DNA of 64,000 nucleotides from Anaerolineaceae bacterium UBA4775 (GCA_002403205.1 DHHJ01000022.1:25954-89953), one strand, 5' to 3'; counted from the stretch's first letter, positions 17,102-26,530 are shown. The notes: a model not told the origin generated them from the letters alone. A program made the numbers and translations.

Positions 17102-17152
17102 ATTGATGAATAAATACCAATAAAAATTCAATTAATTCAAATGGAGGAATGT

Positions 17153-17449
17153 ATGGCAATCTCAATCAAACCTTTGGGCAATCGCCTTGTGGTCGAACCC
17201 ATCGAGGAAGAAGAAATTACTGCTGGAGGCATCGTGCTTCCCGAAACCGCAAAAGAGAAACCCCAAAAGGGGACGGTTTTAGCTGTTGGCCCTGGTGAGC
17301 GCAACGATAAAGGTGAGCATATGGCCCTTGAAGTTGCTGAAGGCGATCAGGTCCTGTTCGCGAAATATTCCGGGACCGAAATCAAGTACGATGGCAAAAA
17401 ATTGTTGATCATGCGAGAAAGCGACATCCTCGCAAAAATTGACAAATAA
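17153..17449 (+). CDS. groES: Co-chaperonin GroES
   Basis: The 98-residue lid subunit of the GroEL chaperonin. Signatures are IKPLGNRLVVEPIEEEEITA, GGIVLPETAKEKPQKGTVLA (mobile loop) and the C-terminal KYSGTEIKYDGKKLLIMRESDILA. I start at ATG 17153 because GGAGGA lies four bases before it; a start 12 bases upstream would place the ribosome site inside the gene. It is first in the groES-groEL operon under a CIRCE-controlled promoter. Confidence 0.98.
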   Translation: MAISIKPLGNRLVVEPIEEEEITAGGIVLPETAKEKPQKGTVLAVGPGERNDKGEHMALEVAEGDQVLFAKYSGTEIKYDGKKLLIMRESDILAKIDK

Positions 17450-17477
17450 TTGATTGGAATCCAAGGAGTAATTAATA

Positions 17478-19121
17478 ATGGCTAAACAAATCGTTTTTTC
17501 TGAAGAAGCACGCCGATCGCTGAAGGCTGGGATTGATATCGTAGCGAAATCGGTTGTCACCACCCTGGGCCCAAAGGGCCGCAACGTGGCCTTAGATCGT
17601 AAATTTGGGTCACCCACCATCACCCATGACGGCGTCACAGTCGCCAAGGAAATTGAACTGGAAGATCCCTTCGAGAACATGGGCGCGCAACTGCTCAAGG
17701 AAGCAGCCACCAAGACCAACGACATTGCCGGTGACGGCACCACCACCTCCACCGTTTTGGCGCACTCGATCGTTTCTGATGGCCTGAAGAACCTGGCCGC
17801 AGGCGCCAACCCGATGCTCCTCAAACGCGGCATCGAAGCAGCCTCCAAGGCAGTGGCAGACGCCATTGGTGAGTTGGCGATTGACATCACCACCAAAGAA
17901 GAAATCGCCAACGTGGCCTCAATTTCCGCCCAGGATCGGGAAATTGGCGAGCTGATCGCTGAAGTGATGGACAAAGTTGGTAAAGACGGCGTTATCACGG
18001 TTGAAGAATCACGCGGCCTCGAATTTGAGACCGAATATGTTGAGGGTATGCAGTTCGATCGTGGTTACATTTCACCTTATTTCATCACCGACCCAGAAGC
18101 CATGGAAGCTTCGATCGAGGAACCTTACGTCCTGGTTTACGATAAGAAGATCTCGGCAGCTAGCGATATTGTCCCCCTGCTGGAAAAACTGGTGCAGGTT
18201 GGCAAGCGTGAACTCTTGATCATCGCTGAGGACATCGATGGCGAAGCACTGGCAACATTGGTGCTCAACAAATTGCGTGGTATGCTGAATGTGCTTGCAG
18301 TCAAAGCCCCTGGTTTTGGCGATCGACGCAAAGCCATGCTGCAGGATATCGCCATTCTGACCGGCGCGACCGTGATCTCTGAAGAGACCGGCCGCAAGCT
18401 GGAGACCGTGACCATCAACGATCTTGGCCAGGCTGAAAAAGTGGTCAGCACCAAAGATGATACGACCGTTGTTGGCGGCAAGGGTGAGACCACTGAAATC
18501 AAAGGCCGCATCGAGCAGATCCGGGTCGAAATCGACAACACCACCAGCGATTACGATCGCGAGAAACTGCAAGAGCGTCTTGCCAAACTGTCTGGCGGCG
18601 TTGCCATCATTCGTGTTGGTGCAGCCACCGAGACAGAGCTGAAAGAAAAGAAACACCGCGTTGAAGACGCCCTTTCCGCAACCCGTGCGGCGGTGGAAGA
18701 GGGCATTGTCCCCGGCGGCGGCGTTGCCCTGATCAATGCGATGAGCGCAATAGAAAACCTCGAGATGGACAGTGATGATGCGCAAATCGGCGTCAAGATC
18801 GTCCGTGATGCATTGGAAATCCCGATGCGCAAGATCGCTGAGAACGCTGGCAAAGATGGTTCAGTGATTGTTGAACACGTCCGCCAGGCACAGGCAAAGG
18901 AAAAGAATCCTCGCATTGGCTTCGACGTTCTGAGTGAAGAATACGTCGATATGGTCAAGGGCGGCGTGATTGATCCTGCCAAGGTGACCCGCGGCGCTTT
19001 GGAAAATGCAGCCTCGATTGCTGCCATGATCCTGACCACCGAAGCCCTCATCACCGACATTCCTGAGGATGAACCCCCAATGCCCGCAGGTGGACCCGGC
19101 GGCATGGGAATGGGCTACTAA
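17478..19121 (+). CDS. groEL: Chaperonin GroEL
   Basis: The 547-residue subunit of the ATP-driven folding chamber. It contains the nucleotide site GDGTTTSTVLA, the LGPKGRNV segment, the signature AAVEEGIVPGGGVALI, and the Gly/Met-rich tail (GGPGGMGMGY). It follows groES after 28 bp with AAGGAG upstream and is closed by a strong terminator. Length and motifs are normal. Confidence 0.99.
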   Translation: MAKQIVFSEEARRSLKAGIDIVAKSVVTTLGPKGRNVALDRKFGSPTITHDGVTVAKEIELEDPFENMGAQLLKEAATKTNDIAGDGTTTSTVLAHSIVSDGLKNLAAGANPMLLKRGIEAASKAVADAIGELAIDITTKEEIANVASISAQDREIGELIAEVMDKVGKDGVITVEESRGLEFETEYVEGMQFDRGYISPYFITDPEAMEASIEEPYVLVYDKKISAASDIVPLLEKLVQVGKRELLIIAEDIDGEALATLVLNKLRGMLNVLAVKAPGFGDRRKAMLQDIAILTGATVISEETGRKLETVTINDLGQAEKVVSTKDDTTVVGGKGETTEIKGRIEQIRVEIDNTTSDYDREKLQERLAKLSGGVAIIRVGAATETELKEKKHRVEDALSATRAAVEEGIVPGGGVALINAMSAIENLEMDSDDAQIGVKIVRDALEIPMRKIAENAGKDGSVIVEHVRQAQAKEKNPRIGFDVLSEEYVDMVKGGVIDPAKVTRGALENAASIAAMILTTEALITDIPEDEPPMPAGGPGGMGMGY

Positions 19122-19149
19122 GCCGAAAATTTCCTCCCTTAAACAACTC

Positions 19150-19182
19150 AGGCTGATCCGGAAAGGATCAGCCTGTTTTTTT
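19150..19182 (+). terminator. Rho-independent terminator of groESL
   Basis: A perfect 10-bp stem, AGGCTGATCC (19150-19159) with GGATCAGCCT (19165-19174), a GGAAA loop, then G and seven T. Confidence 0.95.
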
Positions 19183-19212
19183 ATGCCAGGTTTGTTTTTT
19201 TCTCAGCGCTGG

Positions 19213-19218
19213 TATAAT
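19213..19218 (+). promoter_or_regulatory. Extended -10 element, apparently leaderless start
   Basis: TGGTATAAT is an extended -10 box. The expected start point, seven bases on, coincides with the ATG at 19226 of the lipoprotein gene, and no ribosome site fits in between. The -35 region is weak, as is common with extended -10 boxes. Confidence 0.6.
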
Positions 19219-19225
19219 GGAAGCC

Positions 19226-20137
19226 ATGCGATCATTGAAGAAAATCATCACCCAGCCGCTTTTTTCGCTGTTGCTATTCGCAATTTTATTGAGTGCCTGT
19301 TCTGAACGTGTTGAAACGCCGCCTGAAATTGTTGAAACACCTTCGCCAGCTGAGCCGACCCTCACCCCGACCTCTGAACCGCCCACAGCGACTCCTTTGC
19401 CGGCAGTGGCCATCGTGAATGGCGAACGGATTCCCCTGGATTGGTTCCAACGAGAAGTTGACCGCTATGTTCTGGCCCAAGAACGGCAGGGCAATGCCGA
19501 TCTGGATTTGCCAGCTGTCCGCGAACTGGTCTTAAACGAACTAATTGAACAGCTCCTGTTTGCACAGGCTGCCCGCGCAGAAGGTGCCAGCTTTGATGAC
19601 CGGGATGTGCAAGACCGGCTCGATCAACTCTCCACTGAGGTGGACCTCAGTGCCTGGATGGCAGATTGGAGCTACACCCAGGATGATCTGTTTGAGTCGT
19701 TGCGGCTGCAAATGCTTGTGGCTTACCAGCGAGACCTGATCACCGGTGTGCTGCCCGAAGCGGTTGAACAGGTTGAGCTGCAGCAAGTGTTTGCTTTTAC
19801 AGAAGCGGGAGCCAACCGTGCGCTAGCCAGCTTGAACTCGGGAACGCCGTTTGACGATGTGGCTTTTGAGTTCAGCCCAGACACCGGCGGCTATTTGGGA
19901 TGGGCTCCGCGCGGCTACTTGTTGGTGCCAGCGGTGGAGGAGGCGGTGTTTGATCAGCCGGTGGGGACATATACTGAGATCATTGAATCGGAACTGGGCT
20001 ACCACATCGTGCTTGTGATCGCTCGGGAGGTGCGCCCGTTAACCTCGGATGCCCGGCAAGCCCTTGCGCGCCAGGCGCTGCATACCTGGTTGGCAGAGCA
20101 GTATGCGCAGAGCGTGATCGAGGTGCTGGCCGATTGA
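19226..20137 (+). CDS. PpiC/SurA-type peptidyl-prolyl isomerase lipoprotein
   Basis: A 303-residue lipoprotein. The signal peptide ends with the lipobox LLSAC, followed by a Thr/Pro-rich spacer to about residue 60. A SurA_N-like helical region starts AIVNGERIPLDWFQREVDRY. The parvulin domain is in the last third (GTPFDDVAFEFSPDTGGYLG and ELGYHIVLVIARE). It should help proteins fold outside the membrane. I use ATG 19226, which gives a normal signal peptide; an ATG three codons upstream overlaps the -10 box. The next gene starts two bases after its stop. Confidence 0.88.
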   Translation: MRSLKKIITQPLFSLLLFAILLSACSERVETPPEIVETPSPAEPTLTPTSEPPTATPLPAVAIVNGERIPLDWFQREVDRYVLAQERQGNADLDLPAVRELVLNELIEQLLFAQAARAEGASFDDRDVQDRLDQLSTEVDLSAWMADWSYTQDDLFESLRLQMLVAYQRDLITGVLPEAVEQVELQQVFAFTEAGANRALASLNSGTPFDDVAFEFSPDTGGYLGWAPRGYLLVPAVEEAVFDQPVGTYTEIIESELGYHIVLVIAREVRPLTSDARQALARQALHTWLAEQYAQSVIEVLAD

Positions 20138-20138
20138 T

Positions 20139-20876
20139 ATGCGTAGAGATAAGCCGCCCCAGTACCCAAGAGACCCAATCCGGCACAGCCCACAGCGGCA
20201 ATTGCCTTCTATGGCGACCCCGCGGCGCCCGCAGGAACCGAAAAAACCGGGTTTTTTAGGTTATGTGTTTGTCTTGGGGATTTTTGGGGGTTTGATCTGG
20301 CTGGTGATGCTGATTTTTAGCCTGGGGCCTTATGAAATGGATGGGGTCAACTTTCCCCCTACGTTAACCCCAACCGACATCCTGATTTTCGGCTCGACAC
20401 AGACACTGGCACCGTTCATCCCGGAGATGACCACCGAAACCTTCACGCTAGAGCCCTCAATAACGCCCTCGGTCACCCCGTCGCCAACCCTGGAATTGCT
20501 GCCGTACATTATCATCGGTGAGCCGGAAACCATGAGCAGTGCGCTGATCAGGCCTGCCCTGGGCTGCGATTGGCTGATCATCGCCGGGCAGGTGTGGGAT
20601 CTGCAGGATGCGCCGGTGCGCGGGCTGACATTGCATCTGTTCGGTGAGCTGAATGGCTTTACGATCAATCGATTTTCGCAGACAGGATCAGCGCCGGATT
20701 ACGGGGGATCGGGATATGAATTTATACTAGAAAACCTGGTGGTCGACAGCCAGGATAGCCTGTTCATACAGCTTGTGGATGCTGAGGGCATTCCGTATTC
20801 CCACCCGTATGCCCTTGAGACCTTCAACGATTGTCAGAAGAACCTGATCCTGGTCAATTTCAAGCAGGTCCGTTAG
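20139..20876 (+). CDS. Hypothetical membrane-anchored protein
   Basis: A 245-residue protein with a basic, Pro-rich cytoplasmic N-terminus, one membrane helix (about residues 41-63), a long Thr/Pro/Ser linker (TLEPSITPSVTPSPTLELL) and a C-terminal beta-rich domain of about 120 residues with two Cys (LGCDW and NDCQKN) that could form a disulfide. I do not recognise the domain. It begins one base after the PpiC-like lipoprotein stop, so the two are likely made together at the cell surface. Confidence 0.7.
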   Translation: MRRDKPPQYPRDPIRHSPQRQLPSMATPRRPQEPKKPGFLGYVFVLGIFGGLIWLVMLIFSLGPYEMDGVNFPPTLTPTDILIFGSTQTLAPFIPEMTTETFTLEPSITPSVTPSPTLELLPYIIIGEPETMSSALIRPALGCDWLIIAGQVWDLQDAPVRGLTLHLFGELNGFTINRFSQTGSAPDYGGSGYEFILENLVVDSQDSLFIQLVDAEGIPYSHPYALETFNDCQKNLILVNFKQVR

Positions 20877-20927
20877 GGATGATCCCAGGTTGCTCAGGAC
20901 CAGGTTCTCGTTGACAGTGGTAATTAA

Positions 20928-21632
20928 TTATCCTCCCAGGTAAGCGCTGATCACCATGGGGTTGTTCATCACTTCGTTCGCATGTCCTTCCAGTACGATC
21001 TTGCCAGTTTCGAGCACATAAGCCCGATCTGCAATGCTGAGGGCCATATGTGCGTTTTGTTCCACCAGCAAAACGCTGGTGCCGTGGTGGTTAATGTCCT
21101 GGATGATGTCGAAAATCTGCTCAACAAGAACGGGGGCCAGACCCATGGAGGGTTCGTCCAGAAGGAGCAGTTTCGGGTTGGGCATCAACCCGCGCGCCAT
21201 TGCCAGCATCTGCTGTTCACCGCCCGATAAGGTACCCCCAAGCTGTCTTTTGCGGTCGCGCAGAACCGGGAAGCGCTCGAACATGGCTTCCATTTTGTCC
21301 TGGATGAGCTGGCGGTCATTAACGGTGTAAGCGCCCATTTCAAGGTTCTCTAAAACCGTCATCTTAGCAAAGATCTTGCGCCCTTCGGGCACATGAACAA
21401 TCCCTTTTTGGACGATCGCTTGCGCAGGTTCATCGGAGATAATTTCACCGAGATACTCCACAGTGCCAACCTTTGCATGCAGGATGCCGGAAATGGTATT
21501 AAGTAATGTCGATTTACCCGCGCCATTGGCACCGATCAAGGTGACGATCTCACCTTCCTGGAGGTTAAAACTTATGCCTTTAAGTGCGTGGATCGCGCCG
21601 TAATAAACATTGAGGTCAGTGACATTAAGCAT
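20928..21632 (-). CDS. livF: Branched-chain amino acid ABC transporter ATPase LivF
   Basis: A 234-residue ATPase. Walker A is GANGAGKST, the signature is LSGGEQQMLAMARGL, and Walker B is LLLLDEPSMGLAP; the EGRKIFAKMTVLENLEMGA segment is typical of LivF. It powers the importer together with LivG. I start at ATG 21632 (MLNVTDLNVYYGAI) because GGCGG precedes it; it overlaps the livG stop by eight bases. Last gene of the minus-strand operon livK-H-M-G-F. Confidence 0.96.
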   Translation of the reverse strand: MLNVTDLNVYYGAIHALKGISFNLQEGEIVTLIGANGAGKSTLLNTISGILHAKVGTVEYLGEIISDEPAQAIVQKGIVHVPEGRKIFAKMTVLENLEMGAYTVNDRQLIQDKMEAMFERFPVLRDRKRQLGGTLSGGEQQMLAMARGLMPNPKLLLLDEPSMGLAPVLVEQIFDIIQDINHHGTSVLLVEQNAHMALSIADRAYVLETGKIVLEGHANEVMNNPMVISAYLGG

Positions 21633-22443
21633 TGTTTTTCCGCCTTTGCGACCGATATTTTTCTGCCAGAGCTGCACCGCCAGGCCCCAGGTAAGCTTCG
21701 ATCACCCTGGGGTTGGACTGGATTTCATCTGGCGAGCCTTCGGCAATTTTAGTGCCATAATCCAAAACCGTGATGCGGTCTGAAATACCCATCACAACTT
21801 TCATGTCGTGCTCGATCAAAATGATGGAAATTTCCAGTTCGTCCCGCAATCGTTGAATGAAGTGGGTTAAATCCGTCGTTTCCTGGATGTTCATGCCCGC
21901 GGTGGGCTCATCCAGCAGGAGCAGACGCGGCTTGTTGGCCAAAGCCCTGGCAATTTCCAGGCGGCGCTGCATACCATAAGGCAGGTTGGATGCCAGAAAG
22001 TCGCCGTAACCCTTCAGTCCCACAAAGTCCAACAGGCTCACCGCTTCCTCCATTGACCATGAGTTCTCGCGTGTGAAGCGGGGTGAATGCATGATGGCAT
22101 CCAGCCAGTTGGAGCGTAATTTGTTGTGCAAACCAATCAGGACGTTCTCCATTGCGGTGAGATTGCCGAACAGGCGCACATTTTGATAGGTTCTTGAGAT
22201 CCCCTGGCTGGCGATAAAGTTGGTCGGCATGCCCTGGATCGGGGTTCCGTAATACAGGATATCGCCGGTCTCCGGGATGTAAAAGCCGGATATACAGTTG
22301 AACAGGGTAGTTTTACCTGCCCCGTTCGGTCCGATGATGCTGTAAATTGATCCCTTAGGGATCTGTAGATCAACCTCGTTGACCGCTTTCAGCCCGCCGA
22401 AATATTTACTGACTTTGACAGCTTCGATGATGATTTCAGTCAT
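21625..22443 (-). CDS. livG: Branched-chain amino acid ABC transporter ATPase LivG
   Basis: A 272-residue ATPase with Walker A GPNGAGKTT, signature LPYGMQRRLEIARALA and Walker B LLLLDEPTAGMN, followed by the LivG-type C-terminal extension (GTKIAEGSPDEIQSNPRVIE). A GGGAGGAGCG ribosome site precedes the ATG, which overlaps the livM stop by eight bases. It forms the ATPase pair with LivF. Confidence 0.96.
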   Translation of the reverse strand: MTEIIIEAVKVSKYFGGLKAVNEVDLQIPKGSIYSIIGPNGAGKTTLFNCISGFYIPETGDILYYGTPIQGMPTNFIASQGISRTYQNVRLFGNLTAMENVLIGLHNKLRSNWLDAIMHSPRFTRENSWSMEEAVSLLDFVGLKGYGDFLASNLPYGMQRRLEIARALANKPRLLLLDEPTAGMNIQETTDLTHFIQRLRDELEISIILIEHDMKVVMGISDRITVLDYGTKIAEGSPDEIQSNPRVIEAYLGPGGAALAEKYRSQRRKNNA

Positions 22444-24004
22444 CGCTCCTCCCTTCGTTTTCTTCCGGGTCGAGATCTTCCTTCAATCCAGTATTGCCTT
22501 TCTCCTCCAAATCCGGGCGAGAGGCAGGCCATAACCCTTCCGGGCGGACGATCATCATGAAGACCAGCAACGCACCAAACACGAGCAAGCGGTAAGTTTC
22601 CAACTCCCGGAGGAGTTCCGGCAGACCCCTCAGGGCAAATGAACCCAGGATGATGCCTGGGATGCTGTTAATGCCACCCACAATCACCACACTGAGCACA
22701 TTGATGGAAACCATCAGTGTGTGGTCGTTGGGTCCGGTAAACTGGTTGCGAGCCGCAAAAATGCCACCCGCCAAACCGGCGAAGGCTGCGCCAACGCATA
22801 AGGCCAGCAGTTTATATTTTTGGACATCAACGCCGGTCGCCTGTGAAACCAATGCGTCTTCCTTGATGGACAGCCATGCCCGGCCGGTGCGTGAATTTTC
22901 AATGCGATAATACAGGAAAATCGATACCGCCATGGCAATGATGATCAGGTACGCATAAGACACATCATTGAACGGCATGCCTAAAAAGGTGGGCTGCTGG
23001 ATGTTCTGAATGCCGCGTGGGCCGCCGGTCAGATCGGTCAACAAGTCGCTGTTGAGGAGGATGCGGATGATCTCACCAAAGCCCAGGGTGACGATGCCCA
23101 GGTAATCTCCCCTGAGGCGCATGATGGGCAAGCCAAGCAGCAGGCCGCCAATCACCGCCATTACCACGCCCACGGCCAGGGAGGGCCAAAATCCCCACAT
23201 CAAACCGTGGGGGAAGGGCGAGTTGAGTAAGGCCACACTGTAAGCCCCCATGGCGAACAAGGCAGCGATGCCGATCATAAACTGGCCGGAAAGCCCGAGC
23301 ATGATGTTCAACCCGATGCCTAAGATGACGTATATGCCGACCATGCCGAAGACAAAGTTGTTGTAAGATCCCCACCTGGCAGGGAGCAATAAAAGGAGCA
23401 CAAGCAATAACAGGTAAAAGATGTACTTTCCGTATTTTTTGACGTTGTCCGGCAGGCTGTCGGTAATGCGCTGGCGCAGGTTGCGGATGGACGTTTTGAT
23501 TTTTTTGATGAAGTTCGCAACCGCCTGGGAGCGCAAACCCACTGCCAGGGCACCGCCCAACACACCTGTGAGGGTAAATAAGCCGAAGAGCGTCAGGATC
23601 CCCATGCCTCGTAAGCCCAGCAAAAAGATGTCGATGCTGGCAAAGGAAAGGGCGGTAAGATACCGGCGGACATCGGTTTGGGTTTCGAGCAGGAAAAAGA
23701 GGATCAGACCAAACAGGGCGACCACAAGTCCTGTGGTCATTCCGCCGATCAGGCCTTCAAACAGTTTATTGGTGGTTGAGCCTTCACGCCTGACCGCTGA
23801 CCATCCAGCCCACATCCCGAAGATGACCAGGAAAATGATCATAAAACGCACTTCTGGAAAGGCACCGCGCAGCACGTTGGTGCCAAGCACCTTGCTGATC
23901 ATGGTGGCTGCCATAATGTGGAAATTGATTAAGACCAGAAAGATCATCACTATGCCAAAAAGGAGGCCTTTCTGGCTGCCCGTGCGAATGGTTTCCTTGT
24001 TCAT
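22436..24004 (-). CDS. livM: Branched-chain amino acid ABC transporter permease LivM, N-terminally extended
   Basis: A 522-residue permease. The LivM core occupies residues 195-500, with VFGMVGIYVILGIGLNIMLG, GQFMIGIAALFAMGAYSVAL, LRGDYLGIVTLGFGEIIRIL and the coupling-loop AWLSIKEDALVSQATGVDV. The first 195 residues are extra: about five hydrophobic segments (for example VRFMIIFLVIFGMWAGWSAV and TTGLVVALFGLILFFLLET) and a basic linker. The start is ATG 24004, overlapping the livH stop by four bases. An extended N-terminus occurs in some LivM proteins, but this one is long. Confidence 0.94.
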   Translation of the reverse strand: MNKETIRTGSQKGLLFGIVMIFLVLINFHIMAATMISKVLGTNVLRGAFPEVRFMIIFLVIFGMWAGWSAVRREGSTTNKLFEGLIGGMTTGLVVALFGLILFFLLETQTDVRRYLTALSFASIDIFLLGLRGMGILTLFGLFTLTGVLGGALAVGLRSQAVANFIKKIKTSIRNLRQRITDSLPDNVKKYGKYIFYLLLLVLLLLLPARWGSYNNFVFGMVGIYVILGIGLNIMLGLSGQFMIGIAALFAMGAYSVALLNSPFPHGLMWGFWPSLAVGVVMAVIGGLLLGLPIMRLRGDYLGIVTLGFGEIIRILLNSDLLTDLTGGPRGIQNIQQPTFLGMPFNDVSYAYLIIIAMAVSIFLYYRIENSRTGRAWLSIKEDALVSQATGVDVQKYKLLALCVGAAFAGLAGGIFAARNQFTGPNDHTLMVSINVLSVVIVGGINSIPGIILGSFALRGLPELLRELETYRLLVFGALLVFMMIVRPEGLWPASRPDLEEKGNTGLKEDLDPEENEGRSDD

Positions 24005-25110
24005 ACTTTCTCCTCCGAGAGCACTTCACCCAGAAGGCCGGAAGGCCTAAATACCAGGATGACGATCATGATCAAAAATGCGATCACATCCTTGAGCTGG
24101 AAGCTGATACCCAATGCTGTTGGCCCCAACGATTCGACCAGGCCCAGGAACATCCCGCCCAGCATGGCTCCAGGGATGTTGCCGATACCGCCCAACACGG
24201 CCGCCGTGAAGGCTTTGATGCCTGGGAGGAAGCCGACATAGAAATGCACGAGGCCGTTATGCAGTCCCCACATGACCCCTGCCGCACCGGCCAGTGCACC
24301 GCTGATGATGAAGGTGCGGCTGATGATCGCATCCACATCAATACCCATCAGCGCGGCCGTCTTCTTATCCGAGGCAACTGCCCGCATGGCCTTTCCCAAT
24401 TTGGTTTTTTGCACCATTACGTAAAGACCAATCATGAGCAGGATCGAAAGCACAAAGGTCAAAACACCCGTGTAGGTGATCACGATCCTGGACTCGTTGA
24501 TCATCAGGTTCCAACCAGAACCACGTGCGATCGCCTGTGGGTTGGCATAGTCCCGCACCTGCGGGCTGAACAGCAGTTGGGCTGCATTTTGCAGGAAGAA
24601 GGAGGCGCCAATGGCGCTGATCAGAGGGATCAGGCGTGGTGCGCCGCGCAACGGCCGGTAGGCGATCTTCTCCAGGAAATAACCTGCTGTGGCCGAAACG
24701 GTCATCCCTACCAGGAAAGCCAGGATCACCGAGAGAAATGGGTAGGCATCTGAAAAACTCAGTGGTGGATTACCTGCGCCTGCCACATTGATGCCTTTGG
24801 TGATTTCAAACAAAAAATAACCGGCAAAAGTTCCGATCATCATCACCTCGCCGTGGGCGAAGTTGATCATAAACAGAATGCCATAAACCAAGGTGTATCC
24901 GATGGCAATCAGTGCGTAAACGCCGCCAATGATCAGCCCGGAGATCAACAAACGCACCCAGACTTCCGCTGAATAGGCTTGCTCGACAATTAGAACCAGA
25001 TAAAGCCGCCATAGAATATATCCCAGCACAAGAATCCCAAAAATTGGGCGGATAATCTTGGAATAATTTCTTCTTGTTAGTTTTGGGGGTGAGGATTGAT
25101 TTGCATCCAT
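24001..25110 (-). CDS. livH: Branched-chain amino acid ABC transporter permease LivH
   Basis: A 369-residue permease with eight or so membrane helices. Family segments include GGVYALIAIGYTLVYGILFM, INFAHGEVMMIGTFAGYF, KTKLGKAMRAVASDKKTAAL (the coupling loop) and GGIGNIPGAMLGGMFLGLVE. I start at ATG 25110 (MDANQSSPP), with GGAG six bases upstream, rather than 39 bases earlier. A strong intercistronic hairpin separates it from livK. Confidence 0.96.
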   Translation of the reverse strand: MDANQSSPPKLTRRNYSKIIRPIFGILVLGYILWRLYLVLIVEQAYSAEVWVRLLISGLIIGGVYALIAIGYTLVYGILFMINFAHGEVMMIGTFAGYFLFEITKGINVAGAGNPPLSFSDAYPFLSVILAFLVGMTVSATAGYFLEKIAYRPLRGAPRLIPLISAIGASFFLQNAAQLLFSPQVRDYANPQAIARGSGWNLMINESRIVITYTGVLTFVLSILLMIGLYVMVQKTKLGKAMRAVASDKKTAALMGIDVDAIISRTFIISGALAGAAGVMWGLHNGLVHFYVGFLPGIKAFTAAVLGGIGNIPGAMLGGMFLGLVESLGPTALGISFQLKDVIAFLIMIVILVFRPSGLLGEVLSEEKV

Positions 25111-25149
25111 AGACTTCTCCAAACACCAATAGAGGTTTAGATAATACAT

Positions 25150-25175
25150 GCAGGGGAAGGTGTTCCTTCCCCTGC
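25150..25175 (-). other. Intercistronic hairpin between livK and livH
   Basis: A perfect 11-bp stem, GCAGGGGAAGG with CCTTCCCCTGC, and a TGTT loop, placed 22 bases after the livK stop. No T run follows on the minus strand, so it more likely protects the livK 3' end or causes partial termination. Such hairpins are a known way to make more binding protein than permease. Confidence 0.75.
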
Positions 25176-25197
25176 GATTGATCGTATCCTAAATCGA

Positions 25198-26430
25198 TTA
25201 GTTGACTGCGACGAAATCGCCGTTCTCAACGATCCAGAATGTCGGACCTTCGATATTGCAATCACCATCTGGGAAGCAGGTGTAGGTGCCGCTGATGCCA
25301 ACATAGGAGGTCAGGTTGCGGACCGCATCCACCAGGGCGCCACGGGGGATATATAGCGAGCCATCGGTGCCCACGAAGGAGACTTCCTTCACCATTTTGA
25401 TGAGCATGGTGGTGGTGTCGTAGCTGTTCCAGGAGAAAGGTGAAAGTTCACCAGGTGCCTGGCCCCATCGTTCCTGATAGGCTGCGTCAAAGCCATCCTT
25501 TTCAGGTGTCTCGGGAGGTGTACGTGGGGTAGCGTGATAGGTCCCTTCGCCATTGGCGCCGGTGCGGGCCAGGTAGTCCACACCAAACGTGCCATCACAG
25601 CCGAAGAAGACGACGTATTCCATACCAGAGGTAGGCATATTATTGGTCAGCACAACGCCTTCCTGGGTGTAACCACCAAAGTAGAGCGCATCGGGCGATT
25701 GGGCTGCGATGGTCGAGAGTACGGGGCTGTAATCTGCTTCACCGGGGGTGATACCCATCAGTTCAACGACCTCGCCGCCGAGGGATTCAAACGTCGCCGC
25801 TGCGATTTCTGCCAAGCCTTTACCATAGTCCTGTCCATCGTGCAGGAAGGCAACCTTTCGGAAGCCCAGATCGTTGAACATATATTCAGCTGCGGCTTGA
25901 CCCTGTGCTTCATCGGTGAAGGGAACCCGGTTGAATACTCTTGAACCCTGTCGGGTCAGATCTGGGTTGGTTGCAGAGGGCGAAAGCATGGGGATGCCGA
26001 GTTCTTCGTAAATGGGCATGGCAGCGAAGGTTGCACCTGAGAACAGGTGACCGGCCACACCAACTACAGTGGGGTCGGCAGCAAACTTATTCGCCACGGC
26101 TGCGCCACCTTCCGGCGTCCCACCGTCATCTTCAGCGATCAGCTCAAACTGAAAACCCTCGTGTTCGCCAGCATCTGCAACAGCGATCATGCCTGCCTGC
26201 TCAGCATCGATGCCGAAGGCTGCATTACCGCCTGTCATGGGAGAACCCATGCCGATTTTGATGGTCTGACCGGGAGCGATCACTGCACAACCAAAATCGT
26301 CGTTTTCGCAGATTTCAGTTGGGTCTACGCCAACGGGTTCCTCGGCTTCAGGTGCTTCAGCGGCAGGCCCACAAGCGGATAGGATCATCACAAAGATGAC
26401 CGCTAATATAAATAATCGACTAAGCTTCAT
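25198..26430 (-). CDS. livK: Branched-chain amino acid ABC transporter substrate-binding lipoprotein LivK-type
   Basis: A 410-residue surface lipoprotein with signal peptide and lipobox LSAC. The type I periplasmic-binding fold is shown by IKIGMGSPMTGGNAAFGIDA, VGVAGHLFSGATFAAMPIYE, IPMLSPSATNPDLT and VAFLHDGQDYGKGLAEI. The late segment with Cys residues (GTYTCFPDGDCNIEG) may form a disulfide. First gene of the liv operon; AGGAG lies seven bases before the ATG. The ligand is probably a branched-chain amino acid, but related proteins bind amides, urea or aromatic acids. Confidence 0.93.
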   Translation of the reverse strand: MKLSRLFILAVIFVMILSACGPAAEAPEAEEPVGVDPTEICENDDFGCAVIAPGQTIKIGMGSPMTGGNAAFGIDAEQAGMIAVADAGEHEGFQFELIAEDDGGTPEGGAAVANKFAADPTVVGVAGHLFSGATFAAMPIYEELGIPMLSPSATNPDLTRQGSRVFNRVPFTDEAQGQAAAEYMFNDLGFRKVAFLHDGQDYGKGLAEIAAATFESLGGEVVELMGITPGEADYSPVLSTIAAQSPDALYFGGYTQEGVVLTNNMPTSGMEYVVFFGCDGTFGVDYLARTGANGEGTYHATPRTPPETPEKDGFDAAYQERWGQAPGELSPFSWNSYDTTTMLIKMVKEVSFVGTDGSLYIPRGALVDAVRNLTSYVGISGTYTCFPDGDCNIEGPTFWIVENGDFVAVN

Positions 26431-26530
26431 TTTATTCTCCTATTTGTTTAATCTTATTGTGTGACAAGAATATACATTTGCCTTGATCGATGTTAATTGA
26501 TAACGGAAACCTCCTTTCTCCGAGAACCAG

